A stretch of 64,000 nucleotides of DNA from the NCBI RefSeq assembly GCF_964340395.1, contig NC_135563.1, forward strand, positions 21,587,151 through 21,651,150. The letters run 5' to 3'. Made by a program: the position numbers and the translations under genes. How positions within the stretch are numbered: the stretch's first letter is position 1; every line of letters starts with the position of its first letter. Below, one piece after another: positions 1-48,151 of the stretch. The notes beneath the pieces were generated by a model. The model ran no database searches. It was not told the origin of the DNA and saw only the letters and a program-made list of their open reading frames with translations. The DNA is from Glandiceps talaboti. Its lineage: Eukaryota; Hemichordata; Enteropneusta; Spengelidae.

Positions 1-870
1 GATTTACATACTCATACTAAAACATGATTTCATTTCATACTGCTGGACTTCCATAAACCAGATTTGCTATGAAAAATAAATTTAAAAATTGATGTCCATA
101 AAATAATTCAATAAGAAAGTTAAGTTTTAACAATTAATGTTGACATTAGAAACATTAGAAATGAAACGTTAGAGCAAAAATCATTCTACCACCCAAGTCA
201 TTAGAAAAAAAAAGAGAAATTTCATAAGTCCTAATTGTTATATATTTTACACATTTATCAGTACACTTGTGTTGATTGCACCTCACGCTTAAAGAAAAAC
301 ACTTTATGTTCTTTGGTATTCATGGCAGTGGTACAGTGAACTTTTGAAACTTTCTATTTTATAAGACTTGAAAGTTAATTGTATAAAGATCAACAATATT
401 GAAATGACAAACAAAAACAAAGTAAAAGGTGAACACCACTCTAGGAAATGAAGTACTTCTCATAAACTATTTGAGAGAAGCATTAAGTTGATCTTGTGCC
501 TTTATAGGGTATCTTTACTATGGGGCATTGCATCATGGGAGTCAGCAGAAATAGTGTATTGATGAGTCCTAAATGCTGATACCCTTCACTGTAAAAAATC
601 TCAAATTCAACTTGAATATATAGTATCAAGAAAAATATGAGTTTTGCGGATGTCAGATGAAATTGTCAGTACATATTTCCACTGACTTTATATTTGTCAC
701 CTTCTTCAAGATGGAAAACAACTTATATCTTTGCTATCACATTTCAGTATTGGCAGGAATTTGTAACACAACTCAATTAAAATGTGCGACACAAAGGCTA
801 AATGAGGTGAAAATGTCTTGTGATAACATCGATATAGGATAAGTATATCTGACAGTATAACACTTCAAAG
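1..870. other. Flank downstream of the XYLT-like gene
   Basis: No coding exon is seen. Bases about 430-560 are a solo arm of the fold-back element described at 11521-11976: they share the block ending TTGCATCATGGGAG and the GTTGATCTTGTGC core. Around 250-300 there is a diverged single copy of the 67-bp unit described at 16824. The rest is unassigned AT-rich DNA. Confidence 0.5.
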
Positions 871-884
871 TTAATAACTTTGAT

Positions 885-1440
885 GTAGGGGAACTATCCC
901 AATTTTTCTGGCAGCCATGATGTTCAGAGTTGATAACATTGATGGATAATGGTAAGGGTAAGCATCTGGATTTTTTTGACAGCCATGACGTTTCAGAGTT
1001 AAAAACATTGATGTACAGTAAAGGTAAGTATCTGGATTTTTTTGGCAGCCATGATGTTTCAGAGTTAAAAACATTGATGTACAGTAAAGGTAAGTATCTG
1101 GATTTTTTTGGCAGCCATGATGTTTCAGAGTTAAAAACATTGATGTACAGTAAAGGTAAGTATCTGGATTTTTTTGGCAGCCATGATGTTTCAGAGTTAA
1201 AAACATTGATGTACAGTAAAGGTAAGTATCTGGATTTTTTTGGCAGCCATGATGTTTCAGAGTTAAAAACATTGACGTAGGGTAAGGGTAAGTATCTGGA
1301 TTTTTTGACAGCCATGATGTTTCAGAGTTAAAAACATCGATGTACAGTAAAGGTAAGTATCTGGATTTTAAGGCAGCCATTATGTTCCAGAGTTGATAAC
1401 ATCAATGTGTGGTAAGTATTTCAATTCTTCTGGCAACTAT
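885..1440. repeat. 66-bp minisatellite, about 7-8 copies
   Basis: A unit beginning GTACAGTAAAGGTAAGTATC and containing GGCAGCCATGATGTTTCAG repeats with a 66-bp period (for example 1021 to 1087). Inner copies are nearly identical and the edges are diverged. Because 66 is a multiple of three, long open frames appear on both strands; these are by-products of the repeat. It lies downstream of the XYLT-like stop codon. Confidence 0.9.
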
Positions 1441-1924
1441 GACATTTCAAAGTTGATACACTGTACTTGGCTTAAAGACAAGATAACAAATGCCTTGGAT
1501 TGCTACCAGTGCTATGGAGAACAGGAAGATGCTGCGGAAATGTCTTCGCTCCAACTTTACTATCCTAAGAGGAATTAAGACCCTACAACGAAGAAAATAA
1601 AATCTATCATTTTTAAATCTGACAAACGAAAGACATTATTTATGATACAATACTAGTATGTAGAATGACAAGACAACTAAAATTTTCATTTTCAACTCTT
1701 GGGGGCGCTATACAACATCACAGCACCAATTTATGTCTCATTTTTAACTCTTGGGGGCACTATACACCTTAGAAAATTCCACGGTAGGGTGGATTACAAT
1801 TACACATTGTACAATTCTATAAAAACCTTGATTTACACATTTTCATTTCTATAAAACAAACATAATATGGTAAAAATGAAACATTATACGGTAAATGGAT
1901 TGGTGATAGAAAGTTACAAAGAAT

Positions 1925-38250
<36,326 letters not shown>

Positions 38251-38700
38251 ACTTTAACTGTTCTCCAAGTATGACTGTTCACTAGCTGCAGCAGTCAATT
38301 CCATGCATGTTGATATAGTAACGCTCGCTCTCAACTGCACTGGGTATGCCTGCTACCAGCATACACACAATTCCACGGACGTTGTGTAGGAGTTACCTCT
38401 CCTCAAGATGAAGTTTAGTCCCTCGGCATTACGTGGCAGCTGATTCTGCGAGTACTCTACGTGAAGGTGTTTAGTCACGTTATTTGCATTTCCATTCACA
38501 TCTACTGCCCAGCTTTCACAAGTTTTCTTAGGAAGTTGTTACGTCATCGCGTCGCTACTAAACTAAACTAAACAGTCACATAAATGTCAAGTCGAGTCTG
38601 TGACAGATAAACTTTCACCTCATACACCTATCATACGGGTACTACCTTTATTATGTAATTCCACGGTGCGTGTGAAAATACGCAAATAATAAAGTCACCA
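38251..38700 (-). promoter_or_regulatory. Probable 5' UTR and promoter region of the XYLT-like gene
   Basis: The first ATG of exon 1 is at 38250 and no upstream coding exon is visible. The region is richer in CpG than the surrounding DNA (for example 38315-38560), as expected of an invertebrate 5' region. No TATA box with convincing placement is seen. The transcription start is not determined. Confidence 0.35.
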
Positions 38701-40699
38701 AACAATACTTTTATGAATATTTGCCAATAAATATTCATGATGGTGTGAGCACTGAGGCAGTCGTTCCTACCTCCGCAATGTCGTGACTCTTTTACATGCC
38801 CCGATATTACATGTCATGTATTCAAGTCAAACTAGAACTTATGATGAAGTTATGTTCATGAACTAAAATCTTGTATGCAGACAAAAAATAAAGTCGGTCG
38901 AAATAGCTGGGAACACTACTATCGGGCCCTTGTAGACATTATATTATAGATATACAGACATTACTGATAGACAGTCTAATCATAACTGATGTTATCTTAA
39001 TTTGTGTATTTCCCCGGGATAACAAACGATCAGAGACATCAGTTTCAATCACCTGTACGTTATTTCAATAATAGTCGATTGATCGATGATGTAGTGAAAA
39101 CAATTGCGAAAATCACTAATTAAAAATAGTCACGAAACATTGTCTATGGAACTACGTGTAAGTAGTCCCACAGTGTCTATGGAACTACATGTAAACGGTA
39201 GTCCCCCATTTTCACATGGGATTCTCTTTTTTGAAAGTTCTAAAAAAAAAACCTATATAAAGTACGCATTAATGTGTACTAATCAATCCATTCTCTTATT
39301 CTTAGCTTTTATCATTCGTTTTACACAGTTCAGTCATCACATGGTCGTCACCCCTACCATATCCATGTACCCATGGATGTATACATGTATACACTCACTA
39401 ATACATCCATGATGTACCAAAACGTGAACATGTAAAGGACGATATTGGTAAATGTAGTGAGTAGAAAAATAGTCAACCATGACCGCCTCAATTGGGATTT
39501 TGATATGTGTTCATCGAGGTAGAATAATCGTGACGTCACCCTAATTACGTGTATCCCTCGTTGACGCACTTTCCCATGCACAGAGTCCTAAATTTTCTAA
39601 TACACACCTGACAATTCTGACGAATCGGAAACGTCAGCAAAAATTTGGGCTTCGCTTCCAAGATTTTTTTTACTGTGTGTGTAGAAATTTTCATTACTAA
39701 CGTTAGTGTTATAAATTTGGCACATCTAAAAATTAACGTACATTTACGGAGAAAATGTTAGTTTTTATACAAGATATATATCAAGTTTTCCGAGATTGAA
39801 AGGACAAGTGACTCGATCTGAGTTGATACAAACTAACCTACGTATGCACTCAATGGTTTATATTCAGTTGTTTACTGTCCCACTACTGATAAGCAACACG
39901 ATTCCTTGTTTGCTTTTACATTGCAAACCAGCCACACTTGGACTTCCGTAAAAATGTTTGAGATTATCTCTCAATATTAAAATCATAGTCAGCATCCGAG
40001 TTGCTTGGAACTTCAACCAGTTGAGGGCGTAAGTCAGTAAGTTGGCAACACAGTCTACAAAACAAACTATATCGTATAAAACCGTATTTAATAGTAGTTG
40101 TTGTAATTACTCTGCCTTACATTTCTGTCAGTGTTGTGTTTGTTGTTATTTATTTGTTTGTTTTGTTGTAAACATAACGAGATAAGCATTTCATGTAGAA
40201 GAACTAGACAATGAGACAAAATGTATACTAGTGTACTCATTAACTCTGATCAAAGACACATACTTGTAATTGTGGCACTGACAACTTTCATAAAATCAGC
40301 GCATATCAAAAAGAAAGAAATTATTATACAGAGTTGAAAGATATTATACATTACATTTATCTCACCTAAAGTTTCCACTTTCTTATAAACCATATTTTCT
40401 TATTTTTTGTTAACTATTATTAATGCAGTTTATATATTTACTAGTTTGTTTTAGCACTGAAAACTTATTGCAGAAAATCAATGAAGAAATGTAGATGCAA
40501 TAAAATATCTATTCTATTCTATTCTATTCTATAGGGTGATCACATAGGGTGTAATTACTAATTCCATTAAATATTCTACACAGTACATGTTAATCAGTGT
40601 TCTATGTTAGTTATAGTCATTAGCGTTTTTGTCAAGGAGTCAGTAGGTAATTAACATACCTGAGTTCCTAACCAATTTATAATGCAAATATATGCAAAT

Positions 40700-41040
40700 A
40701 GCAACGTCATGGATGTGGACTGGGTACTTATTTTGGAATTTTAGTTTTAAAACAATTTTATTATGGTTTCCTTATTTGAAAAAAAAAATCACTGTGAAAC
40801 ATATGCCGAGTCTTTGTAACTCAATAAATTGCAAAAGATTAATAAATGTGTAAAATCTATACTGTACGTACAATAACAATCTCTTTATACTATTATTTTA
40901 ATAGATTTTTGCAATGTATAGTTACAAAGACTTTGTCAATGTTGTTTCCCATTGATACATAGGAAGTCAAGTAGGAAGTCACGGTAATGTTGTTTTATAA
41001 AAATCCAAAAAAAATATCATCCATATGGCCACTTCAAGCA
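40700..41040. mobile_element. CCATATGG-ended palindromic MITE, best copy
   Basis: The left part CATGGATGTGGACTGGGTAC, TTATTTTGGAATTTTAGTTT is mirrored on the right by TTTTATAAAAATCC and ATCATCCATATGGCCACTT. An inner pair, TTTGTAACTCAATAAATTGC and its mirror GCAATGTATAGTTACAAAG, supports a long fold-back of about 335 bp. Non-coding. Confidence 0.7.
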
Positions 41041-42186
41041 AAACACTACAGTAGTATGAAGTCCATTGTTAAATAACTAGATCTCATTCATGGGAAGTAA
41101 GTTTGTTGTGTTTCAGAGTGGAGTGTGAACTCTGAACTTTCACTGACTTGGGAGTAAGACGACAGGATGACGTATCAAAACCTATCCTTGTGTTGAGATG
41201 GGTCAAGTAACCTTCATAGCAGTTCTCAAGTTTCTTCACATGTCAGTGAGTTGTTTGATGTGTTAGACTAATGTGTACCGTGATGTGTACCATATGGGTG
41301 ACCCAGGGTCATTCCAGGAAAAATCCAGCTTGGTTTATTTCTGCTTTATTAACTTGTGTTGCTTACTATGGTGGTATTGAGTGATAGAATAATACATTGA
41401 CCTCACTTTGACATTGAAGAAGTCCTACTGCACTTGACATATCTTTGTCTCTTTTGGCACAGATTTCATAGTCTGTGTCTGGTGATTTTGGTATTTCCTA
41501 CAGGGTGTATGGGAAACCTCTTGCAATGACAATGCCCTGATTTCTTTGATTTGACAAATACAGTGGGGTAGAGACAAAATCTTTTTCTTTAAATTCCAAG
41601 TTTGTGAGGTTTTATGTATGTCAGATGCAACACCTGAAAATGATAGTGTAGTATATGGCTAGGCTGTATTTATAAATTCCCTCTTCATACTTTTTCTCCA
41701 ACTCCTTGGTACATCTTTGTGGTTGGGTTGTGTTTCCAACTGCATGTACTGATTACTCCTGCATATCATTTCATTTATAGTCAAAGCTAACTGAGCCTAA
41801 CATAAGTTACATGTTTATTCTAATTGAGATATCACAAACTTTAGAGCTAAAAAATCATCACATTGTTTTAAATACCATCCGGCTTAGCTGTGTGCACTCA
41901 TACATACCCATGTATACATACACTAGGTCACTACTATCAATATTTTCAAGTTATGCATTGCCTGGAAGCTCACTCATTCAGAGAGACTTCACAGTGGTAC
42001 TGGTAGTTTGCTTCAAATAGGGCAGTCCCAAGGCTTGACTTTCTAGCATGACAATGTCAAAAATACATGGGTGAATCTTTGGATTACATGGCTCTAGACA
42101 ACAGATGGTCAAGTCTTGTGACTAAATGGCTTCACACAACAATGACATTGTAAGGCCAGATAGCCAAGTCTTTGGACTACGGTGCT

Positions 42187-42249
42187 GCTAGCTGTGGTTT
42201 ACAATGCTACAGTAAATTATTTACTGTAGCATTGTAAACCACAGCTAGC
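42187..42249. repeat. Perfect 63-bp palindrome (31-bp arms, 1-base centre)
   Basis: The left arm GCTAGCTGTGGTTTACAATG plus CTACAGTAAAT is repeated exactly as its reverse complement around a single T at 42218. No mismatch is found. It lies about 660 bases beyond the stop codon of the minus-strand gene at 42913, outside any coding region. Confidence 0.9.
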
Positions 42250-42912
42250 CCATCCTTGTGTAAAACATTAATATAATAAGTCTCTCCTTGTCCAAAGTCT
42301 GTTGAAATATAAGTTTTGCCAACTGACAACAAAATCCCCTCCCACTGAACAATCATCTGCAAATAGCTTTTTGTGAGAACAACTTTGTCCGTTGCACCTG
42401 ATTAATTTTTCTTTTGAGGTGAGGTGAGGTAGTATTTTATTGAACCTGATACACAAACACAGTCTACATTCTACTATCTACATTCTAACATCTAACAGTT
42501 GCAGTGGGGTATGTAAATTTATGAGATAGTATGGGACCAAAGGTGATCTCTATTTACTAACTGAATGACCATAGCCACATTGAAATATTTCAAATACTAC
42601 AGCCTATGGGTCACCAGGAATGACAACACACTATAATATATTGTATACTGTTTACTTTAATCCAATATTTGTTGAACTTTAAGAACTTACAAGGTGTGAA
42701 AAACATTAAACACAACTGTTCTAAATAAACATAACTTGTTACCACATTATTAACTACTTGCTGGAGGCAAAGTATAATCACTTCTGATTGATAAACCATT
42801 GCTAAGAGTAAGATAAACAGTTTAAAGATTTAACCCAGTGTAGTATATGTATGGTGAGTGGAGTCCATGTAAACTACACGTGCTGTTACTTCCATTTTAG
42901 GCTAACTTTTAA

Positions 42913-44022
42913 TTATTCAGAATAAATCGTTTCAAAGCTTCCTCGATGTTCCTTCTGATTTGAAGTCATCTGATTAATCCTTAAATATCGACACCTCTTC
43001 AATTGTTCCCATTCTTCATCGCTTACTCCTTCTTCCATTTTGCTCCTGTCAATATAATGCCATGACCTGGGCCGTAGCTGTCTCGCTTCACATTCGTGGA
43101 TAGCTGGGAGAATAACAGGCGGTAGAACTAACGGGTCGTCTTCTTGTTCGACAATGTCAGAGAACGAACTCCTCGGAGTTACTGTCACTAGCTTTGTTGG
43201 AGTTGGTCTCTCTGGTCCGTACACGCGACTAAACCTTCGCTGCTTCTCCTCCTTATATGATAAAGGTGTCACTGGTTTTGCTGCCATGCTTGCCCGATCT
43301 AGAAACTCTTGCAATTTTAGCTGTGTTTCTGTTTTCGTTTCTCGTTCCACGACTGGAATGTGGGTCTTTAGCGGCGTAATAACCAAAGCACTCAAGAGTT
43401 CTGCTTCTCGATCTTTGCTAATAAGACCCTGACTATAAGCTGCTTTCTGAGATGACGATATAGTACTTGCCGTTATTCCACCCAATGGTCGGCAATCTTT
43501 ATCACATTTAATGTTTTGAAAATCAGAACTCGAGGGTCGTACCACAATTTTAACACTTTCAGTGAAATCTGTTTTGTTCTTATGCTGTTCAGTTGTCGTT
43601 CTGGATTTGTTGACAATCGCAGGCGAATTCAGTGAATGAGACGGGATTTCGGGCTTTACTTGTTTCTGGTCACACGAGGACACATCACAGTCATTCGTGC
43701 ATGCTTTCACAACTGTAGGAATTGGAGCTCGTAAATCCACAACGTCTGTATATCCATGGTTGTTGTTCGCATTAAATTGTTCAGTTTTGAAATTCCCCAA
43801 TCTCTGCCTCCGCAACAACTCAAAGTTCCTCCGCATGTAATTTCGCTGTGCTTGACATAAATAATGTTCCTGAGAACGCAATTCTTTTTCAATATTTCTG
43901 GAAGCTCTTCGGAAACGCATTTGTTCAACAGAGTTATTTATATTCATTTCTCGAGTGGCACATTTCGACATCAAAACATCTCGAGGTAGTTCACGTCGAC
44001 TGGCAGCGAGCGAGCTTGTCAT
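42913..44022 (-). CDS. Uncharacterised 369-residue protein, single coding exon
   Basis: ATG at 44022 (an in-frame TGA lies just upstream, so this start is firm) to TAA at 42913. The N-terminal third holds a basic, probably helical stretch (FRRASRNIEKELRSQEHYLC, then QAQRNYMRRNFELLRRQRL) that could be a short coiled coil. The middle is Ser/Thr/Lys-rich and probably disordered. The C-terminal part has a QLKLQEFLDRA helix, a proline-rich stretch (LPPVILPAIHE) and a conserved-looking end (RPRSWHYIDRSKMEEGVSDE). No signal peptide or membrane segment. I do not recognise the family. Codon use and length support a real gene. Confidence 0.75.
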   Translation of the reverse strand: MTSSLAASRRELPRDVLMSKCATREMNINNSVEQMRFRRASRNIEKELRSQEHYLCQAQRNYMRRNFELLRRQRLGNFKTEQFNANNNHGYTDVVDLRAPIPTVVKACTNDCDVSSCDQKQVKPEIPSHSLNSPAIVNKSRTTTEQHKNKTDFTESVKIVVRPSSSDFQNIKCDKDCRPLGGITASTISSSQKAAYSQGLISKDREAELLSALVITPLKTHIPVVERETKTETQLKLQEFLDRASMAAKPVTPLSYKEEKQRRFSRVYGPERPTPTKLVTVTPRSSFSDIVEQEDDPLVLPPVILPAIHECEARQLRPRSWHYIDRSKMEEGVSDEEWEQLKRCRYLRINQMTSNQKEHRGSFETIYSE

Positions 44023-44256
44023 CGTCAAGGGTTCGAGTCATGTCATAAAATTCCTCCGTACCCTGAGGATAATAACAAGGTGATGACAGAAAAGTAAACA
44101 CTCAAATAAAGAAACGTGCCCTGAGTGCAAAATTGCTCTGACAAATATGCCGAAAAGTTTGTAATACTTACGAAAACCCAAATCTACAAGGTCCCTTGTA
44201 GAAACACTTTCCTCAAGCATATTTTCACCCTCGAGGCCCCGCGCGTCACGTCAAAA
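44023..44256 (-). promoter_or_regulatory. Spliced 5' leader, upstream ORF and CRE-like motif of the minus-strand gene
   Basis: Minus strand: a likely leader exon ending at 44172 (GGTTTTC then GTAAGT) joins after a 109-bp intron to a TTATTATCCTCAG acceptor (next exon base 44062). The leader ATG at about 44220 begins an upstream frame, MLEESVSTRDLVDLGFRYGG, that stops before the main ATG. CGTCACGTCA at 44244-44253 resembles a CRE/ATF site in a CpG-rich patch and could mark the promoter. Confidence 0.45.
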
Positions 44257-45436
44257 AAGTTTATCTTTTATGGACAATACTACTATTTTGGGGTTATCCA
44301 TACTATTGAAGACGGGATTAGTTGTATTTGTTGTAAGCTTACATTATACCTAGAAATGAAGTCGTTTATCGTTCAAACTATATATGTACAAATAAATCAT
44401 ATGTAATACTAAAACAATATAAAAGTATTGAACGTCTGAGATGTATGGTGTCAAATCGTAATCGTATGTTACACCCCACTTTCAATAATGGGATATTCTA
44501 CTTGCGCTGTCCGTGATTTTGACAACTTTGTATCTGCTATCATGGAAGTAGGTTCTACTTTATCTAGATGCAAATAAGATTATATAAGTTTACAGTGCTA
44601 GTGCAGGCTGGCTGAAGCCGGCCCGGAGCTGTAGCCATAGCAATATTGCCGCACTTGTTGTATATGAACATTGAATATGAAAATAGATCAAACAAACTTA
44701 CTGGAACTAGCTATTATGATTATAATTCAAGCGCTAGCTATAGTGTCATCCGCGAAAATCACTGAACGTCCCCACCACTACGTCTTGACCTAGCCCTGCA
44801 TACAGGCGGTGCACGAGTCTATATGTATATTGCTGACTTGAGGGACAAATTGTCAGAATCGAGTCCCGCGATCCCGGATTACTCCGTATGCAAGCAGGAC
44901 TAGTCTTGACCATGTTGACTGGTGGTGACATACACGTACACCATGAAGATCATACGTAATAAACTTGGACCACGTGTCTAGCTTATGCTTAGGCGCGGGC
45001 TTAGTAAGGCGTACAAACAAACAAACAAATAAACAGACAGACAGACAGACAAACAAACAAACAAACACAACAATGTTTCTATGCAACAATATGTTTTTCC
45101 ATACGCATATAGGAAAAAATATGCAGTTTACAAGATTCTTGTTGCATATAAACAGTACTATTGATTTGTAATTACTCTGTTGTTGATGTTTGTCGGTATT
45201 CATTTTGTGTTTATTTGTTTGTTAATTTGTTTGTTTGTTTGTTTGTGTTTGTTTGTTTGTTTGTTTGCTTGCATGCTTGTTTTCGTAAACATAACAAACT
45301 GAGCCTGAGTACCCTGTGCTTCAACCACAGTCTATATCTTTCCTAATTTTTTCTGTTCATTCTCAACCCAATGCAAATCAACCTGGAATATGAGATGACA
45401 TTTGAACAGCTTCAGGCTTTTAGCCTTTACCTAGCT

Positions 45437-45792
45437 GATATGATATGATATGATATGATATGATTGATATGATATGATATGATATGATATGATATGATAT
45501 GATATGATATGATATGATATGATATGATATGATATGATATGATATGATATGATATGATTTGATATGATATATGATATGATATGATATGTGATATGATATG
45601 ATATGATATGATATGATATGATATGATATGATATGATATGATAATTATGAGATGAGATGAGATATGATATGATATGATATGATATGATATGATATGATAT
45701 GATATGATATGATATGATATGATATGATATGATATGATATGATATGATATGATATGATATGATATGATATGATATGATATGATATGATATTT
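45437..45792. repeat. (ATATG)n pentanucleotide array, about 70 copies
   Basis: GATAT repeats with few interruptions (near 45565-45600 and 45640-45665). Frames translating as HIISY repeats are artefacts. Confidence 0.97.
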
Positions 45793-45984
45793 GTTTTGAA
45801 TACCGTAGTCGCTCATTTGATAAGTTTTGAAATTGCACAGATTTCATATGTACCTAAGTTATGACGCAGTTCATCGAGCGACCAAAGGCACCAAAGACAA
45901 GCAATCACAGAGTTGCTCTGTGGGTTTCCCCATGTCCCACTTCTATTAGTTGTTGTGGATTTTTGTTTTGTTTGTTTATTTTGT

Positions 45985-46019
<35 letters not shown>

Positions 46020-46675
46020 TATGGTGGCTCCTTATATAAATGTGTCTCATCTATGTCGTTGTCATTCGAATCTACCAAAAAAGTATAATCCTTTGCGCTG
46101 TGTTAGACAGTTTAGTTTAGAAGGTATTAACCCGTTTCCAAATTACTCAGAAAATATACCCGAAGACATTAATTTTTTGTAAGAAAGTCACTGAATCAGA
46201 AGAATCTAATTTAGGTATAATATCAGACAAATAATGCACAATTCGAGTTTTGATCGTCTTAAAAACCACAGACCTCTTTACGGCATTCAAGACAAGGGGA
46301 CGGTCTGAAAACAACAATATCGTATGACTTGACAAAACAACAGTAGGCCGAGTCGTATTTCTTGCAATATACACAACTATCGTCCATATAACCCATGACT
46401 CTTTCAACTTTGATTGGAATGTGACCTTGTTTGCGTTATTTATATATTAAATACCGAATGAAGATTACTTTATCTATACAATGTATACGGTAGGCTGCCA
46501 GCTCAGTGTGACTAGCAGAGCTAGAGGCGAAGTAAAGTGTACATTTTTTTCACCAAAATGGTTAGACTGAATTATCAAACAACCTTTCCCCCGCAAAAAA
46601 TACTCGCAGAACTGAAATACTTTTTTAAATGGTCTTTGGTGTTTACTTCATGCTGACGGAGGCAATCGTAGCAAG

Positions 46676-46710
<35 letters not shown>

Positions 46711-47265
46711 ATTTTCAAATATGACATAGGGTTGATTTAAGAAGGGCACAGGGTTGTACAAGACAGTGGCGCAGGAACCCGGGGGGGGGGGACTGCCGTT
46801 AGCAACGGTCATGCCAATGGTGTGGTTGTACAAGACTGTGGCACAGGAACTAATGTTAGCAAAGCTATGCCAATGGCAACGTGGTAAGCAATAAATACGT
46901 GGTTAAAATGAAGGACATGTATTTAAAGGGAAGATTCAACGGTTACCTTGACCAAAACGAAAAAAACTAATTCGAAAAAGGAACCGAAGTCAAATAAACA
47001 AAGAGCCTTACAATCTGGACAGAATCTCGCGTATAGTCTTTCCTTTGTGCTTTATGGTGTTTGTAACACTGTATTTGTTAGTTTACCGTGTATGTTGGCC
47101 ACACTTTCAGTGTAGTTAGTAGTTGTATTAATATAAAAATAGACATAACAATTATGGTAATTATTTTTTTTACCAACGCCGGATGTGACCATATTTCAAA
47201 TGTAATACAAAGTATTTGAATATAATCATGGACCCCCCCCCCCTTCCAAATTTCAAAATTAAAAC

Positions 47266-47388
<123 letters not shown>

Positions 47389-47878
47389 ATGCAGAACAAT
47401 AAAAGTTTATCTTATTGTATTCAGAAACATGTCAGGAAACAAGTGCCTGTGACTGTTCTATATGGACCTCTCAGTGATAATTTTGACGCTGTCAATAATC
47501 CAACAAATGTCAGCTCATACAACTTTGATATTGCCAACTTCGACATCGATACAAAAGAGCAATAAAAACTGGTTTATCATTGTGAGTTCTGATTTTGATC
47601 GTCAAATCTGACGTATATAAAATCACTGTTTCCTTTGTACAACTCACTATATGCAAGCCAAACAATTTTATGTATAGTATATTCATTACGTAATAACATC
47701 TGTCAGAAATAATTATTGTTGACATAAACTGGAATTAACAACGATCATCTTTTGTCATTGAATGATGCAAAATAAACAATGAAAACTATAAAAATAGTGA
47801 TCACGTGTCTGCCGATCATACCACAAACATCTGTTACAAGTGTTAGGATAACACACGGTATTCATCCAAGTACAAGAC

Positions 47879-47959
47879 ATGATTGTGTTGGTCCTGTGTC
47901 TCCTTGCACATATCATGCAGATGGTTGTAGGGTATGTAAGATATAACACAACATATTAC

Positions 47960-48001
<42 letters not shown>

Positions 48002-48054
48002 ATGTATGTCTGTCCGTCATCCATCCATTGTAAATTGTCTGTTATTTCGTCCTA

Positions 48055-48151
<97 letters not shown>

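Larger units (their letters stand above)
38701..42912. other. Intergenic spacer, no gene seen
   Basis: Contains two AATATTCAT repeats near 38715-38740, a TTCTA pentamer run near 40512-40531, the element at 40700-41040, a diverged 67-bp satellite unit at about 41325-41385 and the perfect palindrome at 42187. Open frames are short and lack splice support or recognisable motifs. Confidence 0.55.

Noticed and set aside
45427-45847. HIISY repeat proteins
   Set aside because: Readings of the ATATG array.
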